The notes: generated by a model not told the origin, from the letters alone. A stretch of DNA of 6,201 bases from Clostridia bacterium (GCA_017398245.1 JAFQGN010000234.1:1-6201); one strand, 5' to 3'; positions 1-4,969 are shown, numbered from the stretch's first letter. Translations and numbers: made by a program.

Positions 1-24
1 CTTGCCGCATTTGCTGCAAAACAT
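1..24 (-). CDS. Zinc-ribbon protein, N-terminus only (runs off the window)
   Basis: On the minus strand an ATG at 24-22 opens eight codons reading MFCSKCGK before the window ends. CxxC followed by GK right after the initiator is the usual start of proteins with an N-terminal zinc-ribbon, where two cysteines form one half of a zinc-binding knuckle. The start is supported by AGGAGG at 38-33, eight bases upstream, and by a sigma-A promoter about 100 bases further up. Such ribbons are fused to many kinds of domain, often membrane segments, so the function of the whole protein cannot be told from here. The reading frame is brief, but start, ribosome site, promoter and motif agree. Confidence 0.62.
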
Positions 25-125
25 AGGGGCGACCTCCTGTCTGTTCGGTACAAAGATACTATACGGGCTGTATATGGCGTTCATTCATCGGCCACGGGCC
101 GAAAATGGGATATTTCAGCAATTTA

Positions 126-154
126 ATTGTAGCGTGTTTCCCAAGGCGAGTCAA
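126..154 (-). promoter_or_regulatory. Sigma-A promoter for the zinc-ribbon gene
   Basis: Read on the minus strand, TTGACT (154-149) is followed after exactly 17 bases by TACAAT (131-126). These match the -35 and -10 consensus at five of six positions each. Transcription would begin near 119, giving a leader of about 95 bases before the ATG at 24. The leader contains a short hairpin (CGGCC, loop CGT, GGCCG) but no riboswitch I recognise. Confidence 0.65.
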
Positions 155-290
155 GCAAACAACTGTGTAGATATAATGGAAGGTTTGGGGCAAAGGCGGC
201 CGGTATTTCCGGTAAGGCCACGTCTTTTTCACATGGCTATGCGGTATACCCTTTAGAGCGCGCCGGGGGCGGAAGGGTTCCGCTATTTGT

Positions 291-325
291 AAAAAAAAGA
301 AGCCGCCTGCGGGCGGCTTCTTTTT
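291..325. terminator. Bidirectional intrinsic terminator
   Basis: AAAAAGAAGCCGCC (294-307) pairs perfectly with GGCGGCTTCTTTTT (312-325) around a TGCG loop. On the minus strand the GC-rich stem is followed by eight Ts (298-291), 18 bases after the stop codon of the CNNM-type gene, so it is clearly that gene's terminator. On the plus strand the stem ends in five Ts, so it could also stop transcripts from the other side. A small second hairpin (GCGGAA, loop GGG, TTCCGC, 269-283) lies just beyond it. Confidence 0.92.
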
Positions 326-342
326 ACAGCGCGTTTGGCGGC

Positions 343-1614
343 TTATTCCGCTTCGGATTCGGGTTCAGTCTGTTCGATGAGCTCGACGCGCACGGTTTCG
401 ACGCGGTGGTCCTCGGTCTTGAGAACGGTGACCTTCAGGTTTTTGTATTCGAAGGAATCGCCGTCATCGGGGATGCGCTCCAGCTGTTCCATGATCCAGC
501 CGCCCAAAGAGACGCTGTCCGATTCGATCTCCTGTTCGAAATGGTCGCAGAAATCGCCAAAGGAGATGGCGCCGTCGACAAGGAACGCGTTTTCGCCTTC
601 CGGGCGGATGGGGATCTCGACCTCGTCGTGCTCGTCCCAGATCTCGCCGACGAGCTCTTCGAGGATATCTTCCATGGTGACGATGCCCTGCGTTCCGCCA
701 TATTCGTCGATCACGACGGCCATGTGGGATTTATTGGTGCGCAGGATGTCGAGCAGGTCGTCCACGCGCTCGGTGGGCATGATAAACAGGGGCGTGGTCA
801 TGATCTTTCTAAGGGGCAGGGGGTTGAGGCCCGTGCCGCGGTAGAAATCCTTCAGGTGTACGACGCCGATGATCTTATCGATGCTCTCCTCGTACACGAG
901 CAGGCGGGAGAAGCGGGTTTCGGAAAATTTCTTTGCGATCTCCTGCTTGGTGGCGGTCACCTCGACCGCTTCGAGATCGACGCGGTGGGTGAGGATATCC
1001 TCGGCCTTGAGATCGCCGAATTCGATGGCGTTTTTGAGCAGCTCGCCCTCGTCTTCATCGATAGAGCCTTCCTGCTGCACTTCTTCCACCAGCATGAGAA
1101 GCTCTTCCTGAGACATTTTCGTGTCCTCGTCGTTTTTCACGATCTTGCCGGCGAGCTTTTTCCACTGGCCAAAGAGGAAACTCAGCGGCGTGAGCAGCAC
1201 GATGAACAGGCGGATGAGCGGCGCAGAAAACATGGAAAATTTTTCCGGCATATCTTTAGCGATGCTCTTGGGCGTGATCTCGCCGAAAATGAGCACCACG
1301 ATGGTGATTACAATGGTGGAAACAGTCGCGCCCTTCGCGCCGAGCAGGTTCACAAACAGCACGGTGGCGATGGAGGACAGCGCGATATTCACGACATTAT
1401 TGCCGATGAGGATGGTGGAGATCAGCTTATCGTAGGCTTCGGCCAGGTCGAAGGCGAGCTTCGCCTTGCGGTTGCCCTTTTCCGCAAGCGCCTTGAGCCG
1501 CGTCTTGTTCACGCTGGAGAAGGCGGTTTCCGTGGCGGAGAAATAGGCGGAGAGGACGATGCAGACCACCATGGCAATGATACTGGGCACGATACCGGGG
1601 GCAGGTTCAGGCAT
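343..1614 (-). CDS. CNNM/CorC-type membrane protein (DUF21, CBS pair, CorC_HlyC domain)
   Basis: A membrane protein of the family annotated as 'hemolysin family' or CNNM/CorC, whose studied members act in magnesium or cobalt efflux and tolerance. The 423 residues are a normal full length. The N-terminal DUF21 region (about 8-160) has hydrophobic segments near 8-28, 65-90, 97-117 and 129-149 and the family motifs SATETAFSS (26-34), GNNVVNI (71-77) and FGEITPK (110-116). Two CBS domains follow (about 206-260 and 268-322), the second ending in the hallmark DEYGGTQGIVTMEDILEE (303-320). A CorC_HlyC domain (about 335-415) and an acidic tail close the protein. The ATG at 1614 is chosen over a TTG six codons upstream because AAGGAG (1629-1624) sits nine bases before the ATG, inside the longer version. 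The gene diverges from dnaA, with its own promoter and a possible attenuator. The substrate is inferred from the family, not seen. Confidence 0.93.
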   Translation of the reverse strand: MPEPAPGIVPSIIAMVVCIVLSAYFSATETAFSSVNKTRLKALAEKGNRKAKLAFDLAEAYDKLISTILIGNNVVNIALSSIATVLFVNLLGAKGATVSTIVITIVVLIFGEITPKSIAKDMPEKFSMFSAPLIRLFIVLLTPLSFLFGQWKKLAGKIVKNDEDTKMSQEELLMLVEEVQQEGSIDEDEGELLKNAIEFGDLKAEDILTHRVDLEAVEVTATKQEIAKKFSETRFSRLLVYEESIDKIIGVVHLKDFYRGTGLNPLPLRKIMTTPLFIMPTERVDDLLDILRTNKSHMAVVIDEYGGTQGIVTMEDILEELVGEIWDEHDEVEIPIRPEGENAFLVDGAISFGDFCDHFEQEIESDSVSLGGWIMEQLERIPDDGDSFEYKNLKVTVLKTEDHRVETVRVELIEQTEPESEAE

Positions 1615-1623
1615 GATAAAAAA

Positions 1624-1629
1624 CTCCTT
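1624..1629 (-). promoter_or_regulatory. Ribosome binding site that fixes the CNNM-type gene start
   Basis: AAGGAG on the minus strand lies nine bases upstream of the ATG at 1614. It falls inside the extension that would be added by starting at the TTG at 1632, so the shorter protein is the likely one. Confidence 0.8.
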
Positions 1630-1662
1630 CAATTTAATGGGACAGAGGGGAAAAATGGACGC

Positions 1663-1699
1663 AAAAAAGCATACCTGTGCCGATCATGCGCAGATATGC
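1663..1699 (-). terminator. Terminator-like hairpin in the leader of the CNNM-type gene (candidate attenuator)
   Basis: On the minus strand GCATATCTG (1699-1691) can pair with CAGGTATGC (1677-1669) over nine positions, one a T-G wobble. Six Ts follow at once (1668-1663). The loop of 13 bases can add two inner G-C pairs. The hairpin lies about 80 bases after the predicted transcription start and 49 bases before the ATG of the CNNM-type gene, so if it works it would end transcription early. The stem holds only four G-C pairs and is weak, which suits a conditional terminator but also leaves room for chance. The left arm is also the end of a small ORF. Confidence 0.5.
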
Positions 1700-1752
1700 C
1701 TGTTACCGCTTAAACTGTACGATTCGCCGCCAGCACCGCCGGTACTGTCCAT
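1684..1752 (-). CDS. Putative 22-residue leader peptide
   Basis: An ATG at 1752 opens 22 codons ending in TGA (1686-1684). The peptide begins MDSTGGAGGE and ends in RHICA; it is rich in glycine (5) and serine (4), without a run of one rare amino acid. What makes it credible is its ribosome site: GGAGGTGA, a perfect eight-base match to the 16S tail, eight bases before the ATG and very close to the start of the transcript. The last codons and the stop lie in the left arm and loop of the terminator-like hairpin, so a ribosome finishing this ORF would cover the arm and block the hairpin. No family is recognised; the regulatory role is inferred from position. Confidence 0.5.
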   Translation of the reverse strand: MDSTGGAGGESYSLSGNRHICA

Positions 1753-1760
1753 TCAGGGGT

Positions 1761-1768
1761 TCACCTCC
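1761..1768 (-). promoter_or_regulatory. Perfect Shine-Dalgarno site for the leader ORF
   Basis: GGAGGTGA on the minus strand is complementary to eight consecutive bases of the usual 16S 3' end and sits eight bases before the ATG at 1752. It is stronger than the ribosome sites of the four larger genes here, which argues that the small ORF is translated. Confidence 0.6.
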
Positions 1769-1785
1769 AAGGTTCTAACCTGTTT

Positions 1786-1814
1786 ATTATACCGTATGCG
1801 GTCGGTTTCGTCAA
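1786..1814 (-). promoter_or_regulatory. Sigma-A promoter for the leader ORF and CNNM-type gene
   Basis: On the minus strand TTGACG (1814-1809), a 17-base spacer and TATAAT (1791-1786) form a near-perfect sigma-A promoter. Transcription should start near 1780. The first bases, AGGTTAGAACCT, can fold into a small 5' hairpin (AGGT, loop TAGA, ACCT). The leader to the ATG at 1614 is about 165 bases long. Confidence 0.85.
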
Positions 1815-1963
1815 CAGCGCACAGGCGCAGGAGGGGGTTCCTGAAAAAATAACACAGGGCGGAAGGAGTTTTTCTGCGGCGGACGGATGTGCGCGGGAGA
1901 GACAGGGCGGGCACAGCATGTTGTGAGCGGGGCGGAGGCGCGGCACAGAATATGCCCTTTGCG

Positions 1964-2018
1964 TTATCCACAGGCAGACGGACTTTTCCACAGGCTGTGG
2001 AAAAATGCTTGTGTAAAA
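1964..2018. other. oriC, DnaA-box cluster 1
   Basis: Four perfect matches to the DnaA box TTWTNCACA lie within 55 bases: 1964-1972 (+, TTATCCACA), 1984-1992 (+, TTTTCCACA), 1996-2004 (-, TTTTCCACA) and 2010-2018 (-, TTTTACACA). The middle two form a perfect palindrome with ten-base arms around one central G (1984-2004). DnaA, encoded just downstream, binds such 9-mers to assemble the initiation complex. The cluster lies upstream of the first dnaA promoter, as in bipartite Gram-positive origins. Confidence 0.88.
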
Positions 2019-2028
2019 AGTGGGACAA

Positions 2029-2048
2029 AGCGGGCGAGTTTGCCCGCT
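2029..2048. repeat. GC-rich hairpin between the two DnaA-box groups
   Basis: AGCGGGC (2029-2035) pairs perfectly with GCCCGCT (2042-2048) around a six-base loop. There is no T-tract, so it is unlikely to be an intrinsic terminator. It lies just upstream of the -35 element of the dnaA promoter, between DnaA-box clusters 1 and 2. Confidence 0.4.
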
Positions 2049-2052
2049 CCCC

Positions 2053-2081
2053 TTGCCGAAAAAGGCTGAATCTGCTATGAT
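2053..2081 (+). promoter_or_regulatory. dnaA promoter P1 (extended -10)
   Basis: TTGCCG (2053-2058), 17 bases, then TATGAT (2076-2081) preceded by TGC (2073-2075) make an extended -10 sigma-A promoter pointing at dnaA. Transcription would start near 2088 and run through DnaA-box cluster 2, giving a leader of about 190 bases. Boxes on both sides suggest that DnaA represses its own gene, which is well known in other bacteria but inferred here. Confidence 0.65.
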
Positions 2082-2110
2082 TATTGCAGTTTCGAAGGGG
2101 TTCTGCGGGC

Positions 2111-2195
2111 GGTGGAAAACAGAGGCTGCCTGTGGATAACTTTGTGGATTATGTGCAAAAAACTGTGGATATGCTGTGATATATAATGTGTATAA
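2111..2195 (-). other. oriC, DnaA-box cluster 2 in front of dnaA
   Basis: Read on the minus strand, three perfect DnaA boxes occur: 2131-2139 (TTATCCACA), 2152-2160 (TTTTGCACA) and 2187-2195 (TTATACACA). Three one-mismatch boxes accompany them: 2111-2119 (TTTTCCACC), 2143-2151 (TAATCCACA) and 2164-2172 (ATATCCACA). All six point the same way, four of them starting 9 or 12 bases apart, which would let DnaA molecules line up on one strand. The last box overlaps a TATAAT. Confidence 0.85.
2182..2187 (+). promoter_or_regulatory. Possible second dnaA promoter (-10 only)
   Basis: A perfect TATAAT hexamer lies 92 bases before the dnaA start and overlaps by one base the DnaA box at 2187-2195. I find no convincing -35 element at 16-18 bases upstream, and the region is AT-rich anyway, so this may be fortuitous. 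Confidence 0.3.
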
Positions 2196-2278
2196 ACCCG
2201 CCGGAGAGCCGGATTTTGGGGGCAGAAACACAGGGCGCGGCAGATACCGCAGGAACACAAAAGATACGGGGGCCAAGC

Positions 2279-3604
2279 ATGAACAACACGGAAGCAAAGC
2301 AAAACTGGGACGAGGTGCTGTCTCTTCTGCACGAGGAGATCACCGGTTTCAGCTACGACACATGGATCGCGCCGATCGTTCTTTTGGACGTGGAGGACAA
2401 TATCGTTCGGCTGGAAGTGAGCGATATGTTCATCCGTTCCAATTTGAAAAAGCGGTATGAGCGCAGCATTTTGCAGACGGTGAAGTCCGTCTTCGGGCAG
2501 GAATACGAGACGGAGTTTGTTTCGCCCGGCATGAAGCAGGAGGAGCCGCGCCGCGCCGCGCCTGCGCGCATCGAAAACAGCTTTAAGCTGAACCCGCGCT
2601 ACACGTTCGACACCTTCGTGGTGGGCAGCAACAACCGTTTTGCCAGCGCGGCGGCCGCGGCCGTGGCCGAAATGCCGGCAGAGGCTTACAACCCGCTGTT
2701 CCTCTATGGCGGCGTGGGCCTTGGAAAGACGCATCTGATGCACGCCATCGGGCACGAGGTTTTGCGGCAGGATCCGGACGCGAATCTTCTGTACATGACC
2801 AGCGAGGAGTTCACCAACGAGGTGATCTCAGCCATTGCGAAGAAAAAGAACGAAGAGCTGCGCGAAAAGCTGCGTAATGTGGACGTGCTGATGGTCGACG
2901 ATATCCAGTTCATCGCCGGAAAAACGGCCACGCAGGAGGAGTTTTTCCACACGTTCAACCAGCTGCACAGTATGAAAAAGCAGATCGTCATTTCGTCCGA
3001 CCGACCGCCCAGGGAAATTCCCACGCTGGAGGAGAGGCTGCGTTCCCGCTTTGAATGGGGCCTGGTGGCCGATATCCAGAAGCCGGACTATGAAACGCGC
3101 ATGGCCATCCTCAACCGCAAGGCGGAAGAGGAGCATTACCAGATCGACGACGACGTGATCGCGTTCATCGCCGAAAACATCAACAGTAACATCCGCGAGC
3201 TGGAAGGCGCCCTGACCCGCGTGAACGCGCTGGCCGATCTCAACCGCACGGCGGTGACGCTGGATCTGGCGCGCGAGGCGCTTTCGAGCCTGATCCCGAT
3301 CCGCGATCCGAAGCGGGTGACGGCGGAGCTGATCATGCAGGTGGTTTGCGATGCGACCGGCGTGACGATGGAGGACATGGTCTCTTCCCGCCGCAGCCGC
3401 GAAATTTCCGAGCCGAGGCAGATGGCGATGTACCTTTGCCGCGAGCTGACCGAGCTTTCCACCACGCGCATCGGCGCGGCCTTTGGCAAGCGCGATCACA
3501 CCACCGTGATGCACGCGTGCGAGAAGATCGCCAAGGACGCGGCAAAATCGGCCGATGTGCGCAAGCGGATCGACGCGCTCAAGCAGAAGATCAAGGAAGC
3601 GTGA
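2279..3604 (+). CDS. dnaA: Chromosomal replication initiator protein DnaA
   Basis: DnaA is the AAA+ ATPase that binds the 9-mer boxes of oriC, forms a filament and opens the duplex; it also controls its own transcription. The 441 residues show every domain. Domain I (about 1-80) mediates self-association and helicase contacts, with FSYDTWIAPI at 24-33. A short linker (about 81-105) follows. The AAA+ domain carries Walker A GGVGLGKTH (144-152), Walker B LMVDDIQF (204-211), sensor 1 around VISSDRP (237-243), the arginine-finger box LRSRFEWGL (254-262) and sensor 2 NIRELEGALTR (304-314). Domain IV binds DNA through the SSRRSREISEPRQ loop (369-381) and the signature RDHTTVMHACEKI (405-417). The ATG at 2279 is preferred over one at 2186, which lies inside a DnaA box and would add 31 residues unlike any DnaA. 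The ribosome site is weak (GGGGG at 2268-2272). Confidence 0.98.
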   Translation: MNNTEAKQNWDEVLSLLHEEITGFSYDTWIAPIVLLDVEDNIVRLEVSDMFIRSNLKKRYERSILQTVKSVFGQEYETEFVSPGMKQEEPRRAAPARIENSFKLNPRYTFDTFVVGSNNRFASAAAAAVAEMPAEAYNPLFLYGGVGLGKTHLMHAIGHEVLRQDPDANLLYMTSEEFTNEVISAIAKKKNEELREKLRNVDVLMVDDIQFIAGKTATQEEFFHTFNQLHSMKKQIVISSDRPPREIPTLEERLRSRFEWGLVADIQKPDYETRMAILNRKAEEEHYQIDDDVIAFIAENINSNIRELEGALTRVNALADLNRTAVTLDLAREALSSLIPIRDPKRVTAELIMQVVCDATGVTMEDMVSSRRSREISEPRQMAMYLCRELTELSTTRIGAAFGKRDHTTVMHACEKIAKDAAKSADVRKRIDALKQKIKEA

Positions 3605-3621
3605 CGGAGGAAGGGTACGTC

Positions 3622-3724
3622 GGGGGCTGCTCGCCCCTAAAACCCTCGGCAAAGGGAATACGCTGTGGCTCTGCCCCAGACCCCGCCAAGGGGAATGATT
3701 CCCCTTGGAACCCTCAATTGGGGA
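3622..3724 (+). repeat. Modular hairpin repeat, copy A (forward)
   Basis: This copy begins 17 bases after the dnaA stop and has three hairpin modules. GGGGC and GCCCC (3623-3637) enclose a five-base loop. CTGTGGC and GCCCCAG (3663-3679) pair with one mismatch. CCAAGGGGAA (3686-3695) and TTCCCCTTGG (3699-3708) form a perfect ten-base stem around TGA. Each module is followed by a short linker ending in CCC, and the copy closes with CCTCAATT (3712-3719) and an AT-rich tail. GGGAATGATTCCC and CCTCAATT recur exactly in copy C; copies B and D are the same design inverted. No T-tract follows the stems. Confidence 0.78.
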
Positions 3725-3732
3725 ATTATAAT
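3705..3732 (+). promoter_or_regulatory. Weak candidate promoter for the AlkZ-related gene
   Basis: TTGGAA (3705-3710), 16 bases, TATAAT (3727-3732) lies at the inner edge of repeat copy A. The -35 is also the end of a hairpin arm and matches consensus at only four positions. The core that follows (3733-3788) is AT-rich and holds a seven-base hairpin (GAAAGAA 3739-3745 with TTCTTTC 3751-3757) inside an eight-base inverted repeat (TATAGAAA 3735-3742, TTTCTATA 3771-3778). The gene may instead depend on read-through from dnaA. Confidence 0.3.
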
Positions 3733-3798
3733 AATATAGAAAGAAAAGCGTTCTTTCGGAAAGCTTAGTTTTTCTATACGAACCAGAATATAAAGACA

Positions 3799-3924
3799 AT
3801 CCCAATAGATGGGATTCTTAAGGGACATTGTCCCTTAAGCAGGGGATCCAAGGGGACGGAGTCCCCTCGGCAGGAGTCCAGAGGGCAGAGCCCTCTGGCA
3901 GGGTGCAGGGACGGAGTCCCTGCA
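3799..3924 (-). repeat. Modular hairpin repeat, copy B (inverted)
   Basis: Four hairpins lie head to tail: CTTAAGGGAC with GTCCCTTAAG (3817-3839), CCAAGGGGAC with GTCCCCTCGG (3848-3870, one mismatch), CCAGAGGGC with GCCCTCTGG (3878-3898) and TGCAGGGAC with GTCCCTGCA (3904-3924). Loops are three bases. Read on the minus strand each module is about 30 bases and carries linkers like those of copies A and C. The outer start GGGATTCTTAAGGGA (3811-3825) is identical in copy D (4745-4759). The last stem touches the ribosome site of the next gene. Confidence 0.78.
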
Positions 3925-3935
3925 GGGAGGTACCC

Positions 3936-4598
3936 ATGCTGAACATCAAAGCTGCGATTGAAGAGTTAGGGCTTTTGCCGCTGTTTCGCAGCAGGGCGGC
4001 GGGCTGGTCGGTAGAGGAGATGTTCCCGCAGGCGCGCTGGTGGACGGGCACGCAGGACGACCCCTGGCAGCTGCGCGTCGCGCTTTCGGCCGATCCGGAC
4101 GTCGTCTATGCGAAGCTGTTTGACGGCAAGGCCGGCTTTGTGCACCGCCGTTTTTATGCGGATCTTCTCAATCTGCGGCGCGACGGGTACGATTTTGACA
4201 CTTTGGTGGACGAAGGGCGCGTGCCTCTGAAGGAGCGAAAGCTGATGCAGGCTGTGGAAGAGGCGGGCGAAGCTGCGTTTTCGCACATGCTCAAGCGCAG
4301 CGCAGGCTTTCAGAAGGGCGGTCTGAGCGGATTTGACGCAGTGAGCGCCTCTTTGCAGCAGAAGTGCTATCTGCTCGTTTCCGGGTTTGGCCGCAAGAGG
4401 GACAAATTCGGGCGCGAATACGGCTGGGAGATCGGCATACTGGACACGCCCGAGCGGCGGTTCGGGCCGGAGTTTATTGAAAACGCCTACAGTATTGAAC
4501 CCGAAGAGTCGTTCGAGCGGCTCGCGTCACATCTTCATCGCGTTCTGCCCGGCGCCGACCGGGAAGCCGTCGATGCCATCGTGCGAGGAGAACGTTAG
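3936..4598 (+). CDS. AlkZ-related protein of unknown function
   Basis: The 220 residues resemble a family found in Clostridia that is named only for distant likeness to the AlkZ (YcaQ) winged-helix DNA glycosylases, which excise alkylated and crosslinked bases. I recognise the family from its pattern: ELGLLPL (10-16), a W-x-TG-x(4)-DPW-x-LR stretch (36-47), the YAKLFDGKAGFVHRRFYADL block (58-77), then a helical middle part, LQQKCYLLVSG (140-150) and KFGREYGWEIG (157-167). It is much shorter than true AlkZ (about 400 residues), so glycosylase activity should not be assumed. No signal peptide or membrane segment is seen. The ATG at 3936 is supported by AGGGAGG (3924-3930), five bases upstream; an in-frame ATG at 3828 would translate repeat copy B. 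A gene here, between dnaA and dnaN and framed by inverted repeats, is unusual. Its stop codon TAG shares its last base with the first stem of copy C. Confidence 0.75.
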   Translation: MLNIKAAIEELGLLPLFRSRAAGWSVEEMFPQARWWTGTQDDPWQLRVALSADPDVVYAKLFDGKAGFVHRRFYADLLNLRRDGYDFDTLVDEGRVPLKERKLMQAVEEAGEAAFSHMLKRSAGFQKGGLSGFDAVSASLQQKCYLLVSGFGRKRDKFGREYGWEIGILDTPERRFGPEFIENAYSIEPEESFERLASHLHRVLPGADREAVDAIVRGER

Positions 4599-4660
4599 GG
4601 GGCGCCGCCCCCTAAACCCCTGCCAGAGGGAATGATTCCCTCTGGACTCCTCAATTATAG
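4598..4660 (+). repeat. Modular hairpin repeat, copy C (forward)
   Basis: Two modules: GGGGGC (4598-4603) with GCCCCC (4607-4612), whose first base is the last base of the preceding stop codon, and CCAGAGGGAA (4623-4632) with TTCCCTCTGG (4636-4645) around TGA, a perfect ten-base stem. CCTCAATT (4649-4656) and an AT-rich tail follow. The second module and the end match copy A. Starting right at the stop codon, it may protect or end the transcript, but it lacks a T-tract. Confidence 0.78.
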
Positions 4661-4697
4661 GTTTAATTCAAAAGAGGGCCGGTACGAAGTATAGCCA

Positions 4698-4726
4698 TTG
4701 CCAGTCAACAAAACTTATCTTATAAT
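4698..4726 (+). promoter_or_regulatory. Candidate dnaN promoter inside the C/D repeat core
   Basis: TTGCCA (4698-4703), a 17-base spacer and TATAAT (4721-4726) form a good sigma-A promoter. Transcription would start near 4733, pass through repeat copy D and the second DnaA-box region, and reach dnaN after a leader of nearly 300 bases. The equivalent place in the A/B core has TATAAA (3789-3794) at the same distance from the repeat but no matching -35. Confidence 0.65.
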
Positions 4727-4730
4727 GTAG

Positions 4731-4797
4731 AATCCCCCCAATATGGGATTCTTAAGGGATGAAATCCCTTAAGCGGGGGTTCGGGGGCAGCGCCCCT
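4731..4797 (-). repeat. Modular hairpin repeat, copy D (inverted)
   Basis: This copy is the mirror partner of copy C. CTTAAGGGAT (4751-4760) pairs with ATCCCTTAAG (4764-4773) around GAA, a perfect ten-base stem. GGGGC (4784-4788) pairs with GCCCC (4792-4796) around AGC. Read on the minus strand the order is GC-rich stem, linker, AAGGGA-type stem, AT-rich tail, as in copy C. GGGATTCTTAAGGGA is shared exactly with copy B. Confidence 0.78.
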
Positions 4798-4811
4798 GAC
4801 GTTAGCCCCCC

Positions 4812-4969
4812 TGTGCATAACGGGGCGGGTTGTCCACGCGTTATGCAGGAAAAATCCCCGAAAAAACGACAGATTTCCACATCGGTTTTGGGGCGTGTAT
4901 ATAGGCCAAAATACCTGTAATTTCAAGGTTTTTGCGCATGTTTCCCCAAAGTTATCCACAATATCCACA
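4812..4969. other. oriC, DnaA-box cluster 3 in front of dnaN
   Basis: Perfect boxes are 4812-4820 (-, TTATGCACA) and 4952-4960 (+, TTATCCACA). One-mismatch boxes are 4961-4969 (+, ATATCCACA), directly abutting the previous one, 4873-4881 (+, ATTTCCACA) and 4930-4938 (+, TTTTGCGCA). The tandem pair at 4952-4969 points toward the AT-rich tract, the arrangement used in Bacillus subtilis to place DnaA next to the strand to be opened. The near-match at 4873 sits between the arms of an imperfect inverted repeat (CCCCGAAAA from 4856, TTTTGGGG to 4893). Confidence 0.8.
4814..4847. repeat. Nine-base inverted repeat in the dnaN leader
   Basis: TGCATAACG (4814-4822) and CGTTATGCA (4839-4847) are perfect inverted copies separated by 16 bases. 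The left arm overlaps the DnaA box at 4812-4820. It could be an operator for a dimeric regulator or an RNA hairpin in the dnaN leader; the sequence does not decide. Confidence 0.5.

Noticed and set aside
172..177. TATAAT on the plus strand in the left intergenic region
   Set aside because: There is no -35 element at a usable distance and no plus-strand gene downstream; a better promoter on the minus strand uses the neighbouring bases.
406..1713. Long open frame on the plus strand (435 codons) opposite the CNNM-type gene
   Set aside because: It is the antisense shadow of a clear family protein with all its motifs; its product is low-complexity, rich in H, D, E and G, with no recognisable domain and no ribosome site.
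1887..2069. A 60-codon plus-strand ORF upstream of dnaA
   Set aside because: It runs through four DnaA boxes, its possible ribosome site (near 1862) is too far from the start, and the product resembles nothing known.
2186..2278. Upstream in-frame ATG that would add 31 residues to DnaA
   Set aside because: That ATG overlaps a -10-like hexamer and a DnaA box, and DnaA proteins normally begin close to the residue encoded at 2279.
3663..3708. Intrinsic terminator after dnaA
   Set aside because: The stems are strong but are not followed by a T-tract on either strand, so factor-independent termination is not supported.
2828..3805. Minus-strand open frame of 325 codons opposite dnaA
   Set aside because: It overlaps dnaA codons throughout, its product is rich in R and H with no family likeness, and it starts inside repeat copy B.
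3622..3924. CRISPR array as an explanation for the repeated blocks
   Set aside because: The repeats are palindromic modules with changing stem sequence and short linkers, not constant repeats separated by unique spacers of fixed length.
3828..3935. Upstream in-frame ATG that would add 36 residues to the AlkZ-related protein
   Set aside because: The added part is translated repeat copy B and has no ribosome site, whereas ATG at 3936 has AGGGAGG five bases before it.
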